From the NCBI GenBank assembly GCA_010015745.1, contig ML978165.1, forward strand, positions 186,001-250,000: a stretch of 64,000 nucleotides of DNA, written 5' to 3'. Below are positions 32,546 through 42,911 of the stretch, in pieces (within the stretch, counting starts at the first letter, position 1; each line of letters starts with the position of its first letter). The notes below the pieces were generated by a model. The model was given only the letters and a program-made list of their open reading frames with translations, did no database searches and had not been told where the DNA came from. This DNA comes from Setomelanomma holmii (Eukaryota > Ascomycota > Dothideomycetes > Pleosporales > Phaeosphaeriaceae). Position numbers and translations under genes: made by a program.

Positions 32546-33650
32546 CTAGAGCAGTATTGAAAAAATGCAGTAATCACATAACTGCTCATTCACCCACTTC
32601 AGCAACGAGAGCCTGAACAAGACGTCGAGCCATCTCATCTTTTTTACATCAGTCTCATCTTCACTTGGCCAGTATGGGCGACAACCCTCAGACCCACGGT
32701 CCTTTTCAAGTGTCCACATGATTGGCATCTTTTCATGGAAGCTGATTACTTCCAAGCCAATAGCATGCAGAGTCCGACAGAATACTTCACATGGCGATAA
32801 GGTATAATCCGGCTCCAGACGCGCCCGCTCTTCCTTGGTCGCCATTCCAACAAGCGCGTAGACCTTGTCCCTTGGATCTGATGCTAGACTTAAATCCGTA
32901 AAAGCAAGCATTTGGTGCATAGAAATTCGGCGCGCTGGTTCGAAAGGATCCTGCGTGATTGCTTCCTCGACTTTCCGCAGATAGCATGTTTTGGCGAAAT
33001 CAGATGTGCCCAATCCCCATGCGACCAAGGTGCTATATGCGTGTTCGACCATAACAATGCTGTTCCCCAGAAGCAAGACGACCGACGTGGCGAGAACAAA
33101 TTCCTGCGCTATCCAGATGCGACCCCAGTACGTGCTGCCATCTGATGGATTTTTTCAACTCGTCATCGTCTGGATCCTCTTTGCTGGGCCATCTTCTTGG
33201 TCCAAGCCAGCATACAATATGATGTGCAGAGGAGTAGACATATCTCATCATAGAAACCTGGTGGCCCTTCTCCCTTAAGTCGACTTGATTTATGCATAAA
33301 GCATCCACCAACAGAACATCGAATTGGTTGCTTCGCAAAGCCAGTAGCGCAAGGCGAAGATTTCTCCGGATCCATACTTCGTGACCATTAACATGAATAG
33401 CTACGGGATCGTCGCAGCTGCCTCACTCGTATGAAAGAGCTGTGTAATATGGGGGATTGAGAAGATGATGTTGATGTCGACCCGGATGTACCCAGGTGGC
33501 AGTGCAGCTGCATGAACTCAGGCAACGTGACGTACAGAAGAAGGCTGAAGAGAGCAACGAGCCAATAGCAAGACGTAAATCTCGATGATCGTTGATGCGA
33601 AGAAGGATGAAATAGATGTCACCGTACAACTTCTCAGCCTGGACATTCAC
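32546..33650 (-). pseudogene. Decayed HET-domain (heterokaryon incompatibility) gene
   Basis: Three consecutive minus-strand segments together make one HET domain. PPYYTALSYE is followed by TGA (33425-33423) exactly where the invariant Trp of SYxWG belongs, and the same frame then continues with GSCDDPVAIHVNGHE. Next come VLLVDALCINQVDLREKGHQVSMM and VYSSAHHIVCWLGP. After DDELKK the frame shifts: the next motif, YWGRIWIAQEFVLA, is in another frame. A run of six T on the plus strand (33150-33155) at this point is the likely indel site. The third part ends with DPRDKVYALVGMA and stops early. Relatives trigger cell death or nonself recognition between strains. Nonsense plus frameshift indicate a pseudogene unless the assembly has errors. 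The left boundary of the N-terminal part is uncertain. Confidence 0.8.
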
Positions 33651-33749
33651 ATTTATTCCACCTTAGATAGTTTCGTGCAATCAACGAATCGGTCGATAGC
33701 AAGGCGTAAATCGCAACAACAAATGATATAGCGAATAGCAAACCCTACT

Positions 33750-35681
33750 TCACCACCCAAACTTCTCAACCTGAACATTCACATCCCTCCCACGCCAGAT
33801 CATCCTCGCACAAACATTCCTAACATCCCTCACCAACCCATCCGGCCCAGACACGACCACCCCGGAGCTCTCGCGCTCATCACAAACCCACTCCCTTACA
33901 ATACCCTTAACATCAGGCCGACCAGCAAGCGCCGTCGGCGGCGGAATATGCACATCCAATCCCCAAGCCTCCAGCTCCTGCATCTTCGCCTCCGGGATCC
34001 AAAGTCTATGAGTCGGCGCGTGCGTGATCCAGAGGAGTTTGACTTTCCTCTTGGATGTCTTTGACGCTGCTTCTGGATCTGATGGCTTGGGACATAACAG
34101 CGCGTAGAGAAGGGGGTATGCAACTGCTATTCCCGACCCGCCTGCGATGAGAACTGCTGTTGATGGCGATTCGAGAATGTCGAGGGCGTGTGAGGAGCCA
34201 TATGGGCCATCGAGACGGATGCGTGTTTGGGGGTGTTGACGTGCGTGGTGGAGGAGGTAGTGTGTGAAACCTGATGCGGATTGAGCGCGGATGAGGAGTG
34301 AGAACCATGCGTGTTTGTTCTCATCATCTTGTGCAGACGTGGCTGATGGTGCGGCGGAGAAAATTGTGAAGGGATGTGATTGAATTGCGTGTTTCTTGGA
34401 CAGTGCGGGCACTGTGATGAAGATGTGTTCGTTAGGGTTCCAGCCGTTTCGCATGTTCTTAGATAGCAGTGTGTTTTTCTTGTTTGCGACTTCCCAGTTC
34501 GCAGAGAGTAGGATTGTTTCGTCGTCTTCGAGCACAGTCATGGTGGCTGGGTGTGTGCTTGACTTCAGCCATAGTCGATATACTAGGCGATCGGTCAGGA
34601 AAATGGCCATTGAGATGCCAACGTACGGCCGCGATGTGTAGTGATGGAACCATAGGAATACCAAGCCGCCAAACTGGAGCACGATATGCAAACCAAGAAA
34701 GACCTCGTACCAGCGTTGTCGGAAACTTCCAAGTGAGGTGAAGTATATGAGCTCGTAGGCAATGAACGCCGCCAGTCCTAGTAGCACCACACGGTTGAAG
34801 ATGAATCTAGTCAGCGTAAAGCCGAGGTGGCGCAGCAAGCCAAACCAGACTGCGAACATGCCCAAGCAGTGGAGCAGTGCCTCCAAGCACATGACTTCGC
34901 CAGCCCTACGGTGGAAAATGTTCAAGCTCTCATATGAGTATCCGGTCAACAGTTTTATTGGCTGGTTCTTCGCAGCGAGGAGATAGAGCAGCGGGAGGTT
35001 CGAAATAAAGATGATGCCACATCGATCGGCGAACACGAAGAGGTAGAAGAAGTTCAAGGGCATGCGGTAAAGGTTGTAGAATAGTGTGAGGGCCAGCCAT
35101 GCGACAACGAGTAATGATACGGCGTTGGTGGGAAGTGTTTTGCTGATGATAGGTATTGGCGGTGGTTGATACTGCAGTATCGACTTGATGGCGTAGTATG
35201 CGCGCCAGAGCAAGGGGATTTTGCGCGTCGTTCTCGTAGAAGATAGTAGTGGGCTGGTTTCATTCGCCTCGTCCACTTTCCGCTGTCCAGCAGTTTCCGG
35301 TGGTGTTGCATTTCCCTCGACCGTGCTGCTCGAACTACTCCAGGCGTCCTCATCTGTACTTCCTCTTTCTGCAACTTGCTTGTTGCCACCAGTCGTCCGT
35401 CTCTTCTTCTTATGCAAGGCCAGCGTCTCGCCCCAGTGCCACGCTGTGAACGCTGCGAGCACACCCAGCAGCACCAGATTGTACGTCTTCAAAAACCTCC
35501 GACCGAACAATATCACTTCCACCATCTTCCGAAACCTCGGGTCTTTTCCAGGGTCATCTGGGTCTACGAGTTCGCCTCCGCCAGCGGATGCTCGCACGTC
35601 TTCGAGCCATGGTACTTCGGTTGTTGCGGTCGCGGTGAGAGCGAAGCGGAACAGATTACGGAGCCATGGTGTGTCGTCCAT
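33750..35681 (-). CDS. Ferric reductase-like transmembrane oxidoreductase (FRE/NOX family)
   Basis: An intronless frame of 643 residues. After an N-terminal helix (residues about 60-85) and a Lys/Ser-rich loop come the ferric-reductase membrane helices with two His pairs spaced 14 residues apart, FHRRAGEVMCLEALLH and LHIVLQFGGLVFLWFH. These bind the two haems. The C-terminal half has the FAD motif HPFTIFSA, the NAD(P)-binding IAGGSGIAVAYPL and a final VSGPDGLV block. Such enzymes move electrons from cytosolic NADPH across the plasma membrane to reduce Fe(III) or Cu(II); a ROS-producing NOX role is less likely, since no EF-hand or NOX-type signature is seen. No Cys-rich siderophore transport partner lies next to it. 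Confidence 0.9.
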   Translation of the reverse strand: MDDTPWLRNLFRFALTATATTEVPWLEDVRASAGGGELVDPDDPGKDPRFRKMVEVILFGRRFLKTYNLVLLGVLAAFTAWHWGETLALHKKKRRTTGGNKQVAERGSTDEDAWSSSSSTVEGNATPPETAGQRKVDEANETSPLLSSTRTTRKIPLLWRAYYAIKSILQYQPPPIPIISKTLPTNAVSLLVVAWLALTLFYNLYRMPLNFFYLFVFADRCGIIFISNLPLLYLLAAKNQPIKLLTGYSYESLNIFHRRAGEVMCLEALLHCLGMFAVWFGLLRHLGFTLTRFIFNRVVLLGLAAFIAYELIYFTSLGSFRQRWYEVFLGLHIVLQFGGLVFLWFHHYTSRPYVGISMAIFLTDRLVYRLWLKSSTHPATMTVLEDDETILLSANWEVANKKNTLLSKNMRNGWNPNEHIFITVPALSKKHAIQSHPFTIFSAAPSATSAQDDENKHAWFSLLIRAQSASGFTHYLLHHARQHPQTRIRLDGPYGSSHALDILESPSTAVLIAGGSGIAVAYPLLYALLCPKPSDPEAASKTSKRKVKLLWITHAPTHRLWIPEAKMQELEAWGLDVHIPPPTALAGRPDVKGIVREWVCDERESSGVVVSGPDGLVRDVRNVCARMIWRGRDVNVQVEKFGW

Positions 35682-36094
35682 GGCAGCGGCGCATGGAGGT
35701 CATGGAAGTGAGCGGAGGAAGAACATTGTCAAATGGTGGATGGGAGGACGGTGCCATGGCATGGTCCCCACGTGCTCGCGTCATTTACATAGGGGTGTAA
35801 GATCGGTGTGCTGGGATAAGCTCGCGGATGAGGATACCGAGGCACGCGATGCTCGACTGGGAAATATGGAGTTTGAATGCACGATGGCTTTCTCGTGAGA
35901 TTCTTAAGAGGACTAAAATTGTGAATGATGTTTTTTTGACGACTGGAGTTGCATTGGCGTCATGCTGTGCGACTGTGGGCTTTTGTTGCAAGTGGCTTTG
36001 TGTTGCTCAGACTTGGCAACGACTTGCGCGTGAGTTGGATATTACTTTCGACATATGGCATTTTATGTGCATTGCTTTCATGACTTCATTGCCT
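35682..36094. other. Spacer between ferric reductase and enoyl-CoA hydratase genes
   Basis: About 410 bp. Holds the ferric-reductase promoter and the 3' flank of the hydratase gene. Nothing else is recognisable. Confidence 0.4.
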
Positions 36095-37069
36095 CTACTG
36101 GTTTTTCCACTCTGGCTTCTGCTTCGCCGCAAATGCTGCCATTCCAATCTTCTGGTCCTGGCTTCCGAATAAGCCATGGAATACTCTTCTCTCATACTCC
36201 ACACCTTCCCTGATGCCCAAATCTTGGCTCTTGTTCACGACGTCCTTGCATGCCTTGACAGCGACCTGGCTGTAAGATGCGATCTTCTCTGCCGTCGCCA
36301 GTGCGCCGTCCACGCACTCCTCTGGTGTCTCAAACACCTTCGCGACCAGTCCCCACTCACCCGCCTGCTTCGCTGAAATGTTGTCGCCAGTCAGAATTGT
36401 TTCCATGGCTCTTGACTTTCCAATTGCTTTGGTGAGCCTTTGCGAGCCTCCTGCACCAGGGATGACACCCAGCTTGATTTCAGGCTGGCCAAATACTGCC
36501 TTCGGTCCTGCGTACATGATGTCGCCCATCATAGCAAGCTCACAGCCTCCGCCCAGCGCGTACCCGTTTATGGCCGTAATCAACGGCTTCTTCAGGAACG
36601 TGACAAGGTCTGACCAAGCTTCTATAAAGTCGTTGCCGTATGCATCGCTGAACGTGAGATCCTTCATTTCCTTGATGTCTGCACCAGCTGCAAAAGCTTT
36701 CTCCGAGCCGGTCAGAACTATGGCACCAATCTGCTTGTCGGCTTGGAATTCGCGAAGGGCTTGGTTGACCTCGAGGATGAGGGGCGTGGAGAGAGCATTG
36801 AGTGCTTTGGGACGATTGAGCTGAACTGGATGATGTCAGTGGTTGTGGATCGAAGGTAATGGTGAAATGAGTGAAGGTTTTCACAATCTCATCGGGACTG
36901 CCTCCTCATAACCGGGTAGCTTACTGAATCCAACGCCAGGCTTTGGGGTCGATACTAGCAAATGCTCGTACTCGTAGCTCTTCGCGGAAGAGTATCCCCG
37001 CGCATATCTGGGAAGGCCTGTAGGCCTGAATTGTGAAGCAAGGCGCGCTGTTGACCTAAATGCCTGCAT
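36095..37069 (-). CDS. Mitochondrial enoyl-CoA hydratase (crotonase)
   Basis: Two exons, 37069-36925 and 36825-36095, give 291 residues. Residues 1-30 form an Arg/Ser-rich presequence (QAFRSTARLASQFRPTGLPRYARGYSS region). The crotonase fold follows: QLNRPKALNAL, the oxyanion-hole motif EKAFAAGADIKEM, NGYALGGGCELAMMGDI with the catalytic Glu, and FGQPEIKLGVIPGAGGSQRL with the second catalytic Glu. It ends with the helices AVKACKDVVNKS and KQKPEWKNQ. The enzyme hydrates trans-2-enoyl-CoA in mitochondrial beta-oxidation, the step before 3-hydroxyacyl-CoA dehydrogenase, which is encoded 16 kb to the left. Its promoter is shared with RER1. Confidence 0.95.
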
Positions 37070-37437
37070 CTTGGAAGTTGGATCAATTGATCTTTATAAA
37101 AGACACAATTGAGATATGAAGAAACTACATCGAAGTGTATTGAAGCTCAAGAGCTGGTGGGTAGCATCGGCGAACCTCGGTAGTGACTGCCGCCGGAAGT
37201 CTCCCGCTTGCTGCTCCAGCCCGCTATGCTGCGTGCGTCCTAGCGCGCTTTCCAGCTTAGCGGCGGGCTGGGCTCGAAGTATGGCGCAGCCTTGCGACAC
37301 TCGAGTTAACTTTTTGACACGACGCCTCAACAACACCGCCCCCGGCCAACCATCCCATCTCCACGCCGCAGCCCGTTCTTTGGAATCTGTCGATCCCGGG
37401 CATCAGAGAAGGAAGAAAAACAAGCGCAATCGCAACG
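37070..37437. promoter_or_regulatory. Divergent promoter, enoyl-CoA hydratase / RER1
   Basis: 368 bp between start codons. GC-rich centre with several CGCC/GGCG motifs; no clear TATA box. Confidence 0.45.
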
Positions 37438-38257
37438 ATGGACTCCCCAGAGCCAGATACCCCTTTCGCGGCCGTTACGGCGCAAACCACAAAGTATGGA
37501 CGGGTAGGTTATACGAGGACAGCCTGGCGCGTTAGACTCCCTGCTGCTCTTTGGAGTCTTTAAGATGCGCCAGGATGTAGAGGACCGGCACATACTAACG
37601 TGCGGCAGATGTTCCAATCATACCTCGATAAGTCGACACCATACACACCATACCGATGGACAGGCACCGCAGTACTGTTTGTCCTTTTCGGTCTGCGCAT
37701 ATTCTTCGCGCAAGGATGGTATATTGGTACGCTCCTCCAGACACACAATTGTGCCTCGTTTCCACCGCCCTTCCCCCAGCCCGCCATGTCCAAAGGCACC
37801 AGCGCAATCATCCCACTAACACCTTGTAGTCGCATATTCGCTCGGAATCTACCTCCTGAACCTCTTCCTCGCCTTCCTCTCCCCGAAATTTGACCCCGCG
37901 CTGGAACAAGATGAGGGTATGGAAGATGGCACCGCTGGTGGCCTTCCCACAAAGGAGGACCAGGAGTTCCGGCCTTTCGTCCGCAGGCTACCAGAGTTCA
38001 AGTTCTGGTACTCGACGACCAAGGCCATCGCGATCGGCTTCTTTTGCAGCTGGTTCGAGCTTTTCAACCTGCCGGTCTTCTGGCCGGTATTGGTGGTGTA
38101 CTGGTTGATTCTGTTTGGGCTGACAAGTGAGTCTCTGAACACATGTCTGTGGACTGTGGCCTGGCTAACAATCGCAGTGCGACGACAAATTCAGCACATG
38201 ATCAAGTACCGCTACGTTCCCTTCACTGTCGGGAAGACGCGTTACCAGAACAAATGA
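37438..38257 (+). CDS. RER1: RER1, Golgi-to-ER retrieval receptor
   Basis: Four exons, 37438-37503, 37609-37726, 37830-38126 and 38178-38257, give 186 residues, the normal size. Conserved blocks in order: YLDKSTPYTPYRWTGTAVLF, the first hairpin membrane segments LFGLRIFFAQGWYIVAYSLG, YLLNLFLAFLSPKFDPALE, RRLPEFKFWYSTTKAIAIGF, the second membrane pair (FELFNLPVFWPVLVVYWLI) and MRRQIQHMIKYRYVPF. Rer1 sits in early Golgi membranes and returns escaped ER membrane proteins and unassembled subunits through COPI vesicles. All three introns have standard ends and maintain the family reading frame. The C-terminus VGKTRYQNK is shorter than in yeast. Confidence 0.96.
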
Positions 38258-38926
38258 GTTGCTCACGAGCCTGACTGGTTTCTTCTTCATTGCGTGCGGA
38301 ATGGGGTGGCGCACAACTGCTGAATTGGCATAGCGGCTTCCGCATTTAGGCGCGCATATAGCGATAGATTGGGACTTCATCGCTCTGTACCGTTGTAACG
38401 AGGAAGACTACGGCAATCGCTCAATGCTACAACAGCTATACACGTACCATCACCAAGACCGAGACGTTCATGTCTTTAATTTGCATGGAGAAGCGAGCGC
38501 GTATCAATTGAATGAACGAATTGCATCACTGGGGACAGTTCAAGTGCTCTAGGTCAGTGTTTCTGCGTCTACTAACGCACATGTCCAGCTCGGACGGGAC
38601 GCGATGGCCGTCCTTTTGATTGCGATGCTGGGGGCTGTGTGAAGGTATACGCGCAAGTCCGAGAAACTAATCGCGTGTAGAACCAGATGCTAAGAGGTCT
38701 TCAACACATTAAAATTTGTCAACAGCCTAGTCTACATGCACGAGAGCTTTCAGCTGTATCCCTTCGGAGATGAAAAAGGCGCAGTAAATTTCATCAAAGT
38801 TTAGGTATCGGCGTCGCGTATCATGCGGAAAAGAAATCGGCACCGACACCCTAAGATCATGCAAGACAACGAGAGCGCGAAAGACAAAGACCACCGGCAT
38901 GCTGTCCCCGCCTCGAATCATGCAAT
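38258..38926. other. Spacer between RER1 and BTA1 (convergent)
   Basis: About 670 bp, both genes ending here. No gene is supported. The fragment 38724-38780 is related to one at 54351. Confidence 0.4.
38724..38780 (+). repeat. Dispersed repeat fragment (copy A)
   Basis: AGCCTAGTCTACATGCACGA, then GAGCTTTCAGCT, matches a second copy at 54351-54410 on the same strand over about 34 bp with a few changes, mostly transitions, and weaker similarity beyond. It is probably a relic of a dispersed repeat. Confidence 0.55.
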
Positions 38927-41792
38927 CTACTCCATACGCATAGCAGGTCCCCCGAGCCTCAATTCCGCCAACGAAGTCTTCCTCGAATGCGCCTTAACAT
39001 CATCCTGTTCAATCCCAACTTCCTTCGTACATATCCACGTGGACGCATACATATTAACCCTGCCTCACAATTAGCAAACAACCCACCACAAGACTAACAG
39101 GGGACTTACCGATCAATACAACTCCCAGGCACCCTGACCGCAACCCTCTTGCACGTAAACCCACACTCGCCAAACACCTTGAGATACCACGGTTCGAGCC
39201 CCGCACTGCGCAGCATAACGCGTCCGCGAACTTTGAGGGCGCGATTGAGTGCGCGGATCTGTTTTAGTGCTTGTGTACCTTGGGGTGGGAACCAGTCCAT
39301 GCTGTCCATGACGACTACGATAGTCAGTGTAGCGGGACGCATTCTAGAGATGACCTCGCTGATCTCGTCGGTGTGGATGCGCAGGCCGTTGAAAGCGTTT
39401 GGCTTGCTGAGCTTAACATGTGACTTGGGACTGAGGTATGTAGGATGAGATTGCGGCGTGTAGTGGCCGAGGAGAGTGAGCAGGTAGTAGTGATTACTAG
39501 TGCTAAGGAGCGTGGTGTTGATGACGGGTTCGAAGGTGTTGAGGACGTATTCGTAGATGGCGTTTCCGCTTTCGGATTTGAGCGCGTCGTCGGAGGGTTC
39601 TTCGTGGAAGGCCATGTAGTCGTCGCCAGCGCTTTTTTGCACAGTCTTTTTCTCGTCAAAGTCGCTTTGCTTTTTGAAGTCAGCCTCGATGACGGCGCGC
39701 TGCGCTGGGGGGACGCCGAGGGCTTTCCAGAGCCACTTTTCGTTACCGAGGACGGCCCATGTGAGGATCTTGGAGTGCAGGAGGTTCTTGATGCTGCGTT
39801 GCCAGATCTCGCGCTGTTCGTTGAGAGTTTGTGCGGCGCAGAGTTTCTTGACGTCTTCGGTCATACCCAGGAGACGGAAAAGCCAGCCGGCAATGGACAG
39901 GGCGTATCCGGAGCCTCCAGAGTAGTAAAGACCCTTGGACGAAGAAGATGAGAACACTAAAGGGCCGTTGTGCAGCCAAAACTGGAAGGCTTCAGACGAG
40001 AGGTGAGGGCTAAGCTTCTGGATCAGGATGTTGTGAAAGTCGACGTGTCTGCCTTCGCCGAACAGCTTCCAGACATCTTTGTAACCAAGTGCGGTGAAAG
40101 CGGCAACTTTGAGCTCGAGGAGGTGGTTCTGGGAGGGATTCAGATCGACAGCATGAACACGGCGGCAGTTCTCTAAGCAGAAAGCAAGAATGTTGTCGCC
40201 GGCTGAGCCAATGGCAAGCACGACGTCGTTGTGGTTCGGCTTCAGAAGACGCATGTCCGCTACATCGTCTTCCCAAGTAAAAGCATAGATGTACGAGTCG
40301 TTGAAGCGAGTGTGCTTGGGGAGAGAAGAGTCGTAGTGAATACGCCAGTGGTGATTTTGGTACCATGTCGCAGGTAGCGGCAAGCTGGACTGGAGGTTGA
40401 CGATAGCGGACTCATATGCCTTGGAGTGAACTTCGATGTCAGTCTGCGCGCCTCCGCTCTGCAGATCTAAGGCACACAGATAAGGCGACTCAGTAGCAAC
40501 GGCATCGATCTCAGCAAGCTTTTGGGTTGAAGCTCCACTGTCCTTCGAACAGCCTACCCAGATATAGTATGGAAGCTTGATGCCCGTGTTAAAGAAGTTG
40601 TTCCTGGCATTTATGCTGAGTACGGTACCGAAGCGATACTCAAGGTAGTCTCGCCTTGCGGGGTCCAAATTCACGCGGTCAATCTCACTGAAATAGAAGT
40701 CAGTAACAGTTTTGCCATAAGACCTCACATCGCCACTCACAACCACGTTCGCCAGAAGACACGCGATATCCACATGCAATGGCGGTCTATGGCACCGCCC
40801 ATATAGTTCCGTCCGCGGAAGTCGACCTGGTTCTGTACGTAGAAATCGACGACGCCAATAACACCATTGGGACTCAGGAGACTGTCGATCGAATCGATGG
40901 CTGAATAGAATTCTGGAATCATGGACAGAGCATAGCTCATGGTAACGAGCTCCGCGCCGCCAGCATCGGCATTCTCATCGAGATCGCGAACTGCCTGGCC
41001 TTGCGAGACTATCTGCTTGCGCTGATAGGCCTCTGGTTCATGCTCGTGCAGACGGAAAGCCCGCGCATCTTGACAGATGACCTTGACATTTGTCCATCCT
41101 AGGCGAGTGAAGCGCTTGCGAGCCATGTCGCAGAGGCTAGGTGATAGATCGACGACATCTAAACTAATCAGGACGGAGCGAACGTGTAGATGGGTGTTCC
41201 ATACAAACTGCGCGGAAGAAGTCTGGCACGGAGACGAAGTTATTCATTTGCTCGACGCTAGGTTGTGTCAGAATGTGACGTGCAGGCGCTTGTGGGCATT
41301 TACTTGTGACCTGTTCCGCCACCGATCTGGGAATGTCAACTTAAGGCCTACTTGTTTCGATTTTAACACGTACATCGACCCAAATGGGGCGTTGCGTTAT
41401 GAGACCAGCTTCTGCGCGATGCTTCAACTGTGCTGCAACAAGACCCAGCAAGTCTTCTCGACCGCGAAGGAGGCGAAGTCGGGTAGCATCGTATACGTCT
41501 GCTTGTGCTTTGTAGAAACTTTCCTGTGATTTTTAGCTCACTTTCTCTGTGGTACAAGGCAGAAGCGTACAAGGGCGTCTTGTTGGCTGCCAGAGCCGTC
41601 TCCAGTGTGTGGTTTTAAGAAGCATCCGTAGATAAACTTGAGATATGCTTCGACTGTGCTGACAGAGCGCTCCTTTCTCTTCGGCTTCGCAGCATACACA
41701 AAGACTGTGGTGATTAGGATACCAACGAAGCAAAGAGCTATCGCCAGCTGATAGAACGGGTCACGAGGGACGAAAGACGAAAGTCCCAGCAT
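38927..41792 (-). CDS. BTA1: Betaine lipid (DGTS) synthase, BtaB-BtaA fusion
   Basis: Seven exons, 41792-41571, 41523-41374, 41326-41304, 41257-41205, 41158-40741, 40687-39110 and 39059-38927, give 858 residues. An N-terminal membrane helix (about 12-35) is followed by a BtaB-like SAM-dependent N-methyltransferase: VDIGGGTGHN, VYVVDLSPSLCDMARKRF, ELVTMSYALSMIP. The C-terminal half is BtaA-like (DUF3419), which transfers the aminocarboxypropyl group of SAM to diacylglycerol: VLAIGSAGDNILAF, VHAVDLNPSQNHLLELK, VVMDSMDWFPPQGTQAL. The last intron reads through into a stop if missed; splicing restores the family end CIDRVNMYASTWICTK. The product, DGTS, replaces phospholipids under phosphate shortage in many fungi. 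Exon 3 is only 23 nt. Confidence 0.93.
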
Positions 41793-42911
41793 GGCGGTGA
41801 CTGTGAGGATAATACAAGACAAAGGGAGAGGCGGAGGGAGCACAAGAAAAAAGTCAACAGAGCCCCTCACAGCTTATATGAGCCCCTTCAGAAAGTGTTC
41901 CGAAGCATCATTCCGACTTCGGTGCGTCACAACAATGTTCCACATGATGCTAAAGATCTAGTGGATGCGTCAGGCTTCGTCGTGTCTTCTCGGGGAGTCT
42001 ACTGGCCAATAGAGCTCGCCACATGCTTTGAAGATCTGAAGCCAGCGTAGAGAGTCCCAGGCACGCGCGAAGTGGGATGTCGGTTGGAAGTCCCCTCCAA
42101 CGCGCTCGAGCGATCGCTTAAGGCGGTTATGCAGGGCCCAGTAGAGCCGAGACTTTCTCCAGATCTTCTGGTGACTATGAAGCACAAAGAGACGGGGGAG
42201 CCTATCACATTGTATGGTCTCTGCGCGTGCGTGGGTAGAGGCGTGGTGTTGAGGCTTTGAGGTTGAGGTTCGTTGTTGTCCCGGTAGCCAATGAGACGAG
42301 AGTTCGCAGAGGCGTGCTAGTATCTGAGGCTCGATGCAGGGACGTGTTTGGATCGGCAAAACCACGAAAGTGACTTGCAGGTGGCCGAGAACTGCTGCGC
42401 TGTGCTCGTCCGTGGATGATGCCGGGCGACGTCGGTAGTAGTTGTTGCGCAATGCTGCTATGCTTTCGCTTTTGATATTGTAGCAAGCAAGCTCACCGTC
42501 ACAGGAAGAGCAGGCGCGAATGACATCATTGCATTGCAGCCTTGCAATCAAAAAAGTCTAAAATGTGATTGCTCTGTTGATGCCATCGGACAACGCTATG
42601 CGTTCATCTTGACTTCGTCAAATAGATACTCGGTAGCAACGGTGTGGCGTTCCGAAGTCGGATCAGCATCGCGTATATTCAGATTAGCAATGCTGCACTC
42701 TCGATCAAAGTGCTCACAATGAAAATGCTCACAATGAAAATGCTCACAATGAAAATGCTCACAATGAAAATGCTCATTATGCTCTTATTGGCGAGACCAT
42801 ATCATTGAACCAGCTAGCCATGCTGATGCTCTATCTGATCTTACACAGGCGAATTTGAATCGCGCGACTGCAACCGTTGCTCCAAGACAAGCCACCACAA
42901 ACGCAGACGCA
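41793..42911. other. 1.1-kb spacer between BTA1 and RPT5, with tandem repeat
   Basis: Contains the BTA1 promoter (left) and the 3' flank of RPT5 (right). A 193-codon minus-strand frame (42551-41970) has no domain and unconvincing composition. The 15-bp tandem repeat at 42711-42785 is the only distinct structure. Confidence 0.45.
42711..42785. repeat. Tandem repeat, 15-bp unit, about five copies
   Basis: Four exact copies of TGCTCACAATGAAAA starting at 42711, 42726, 42741 and 42756, followed by a diverged copy (TGCTCATTAT...). The unit is 15 bp and the identical copies suggest recent slippage. It lies in non-coding DNA 127 bp downstream of the RPT5 stop codon. Confidence 0.9.

Noticed and set aside
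41524..41541. 18-nt GTGAGC...CACAG segment in BTA1 as an intron
   Set aside because: Too short. Using the earlier donor GTACGC at 41570 gives a normal intron and the conserved DALESFYKAQA junction.
41970..42551. 193-codon minus-strand frame upstream of BTA1
   Set aside because: No domain, odd composition and position in the BTA1 promoter; probably chance.
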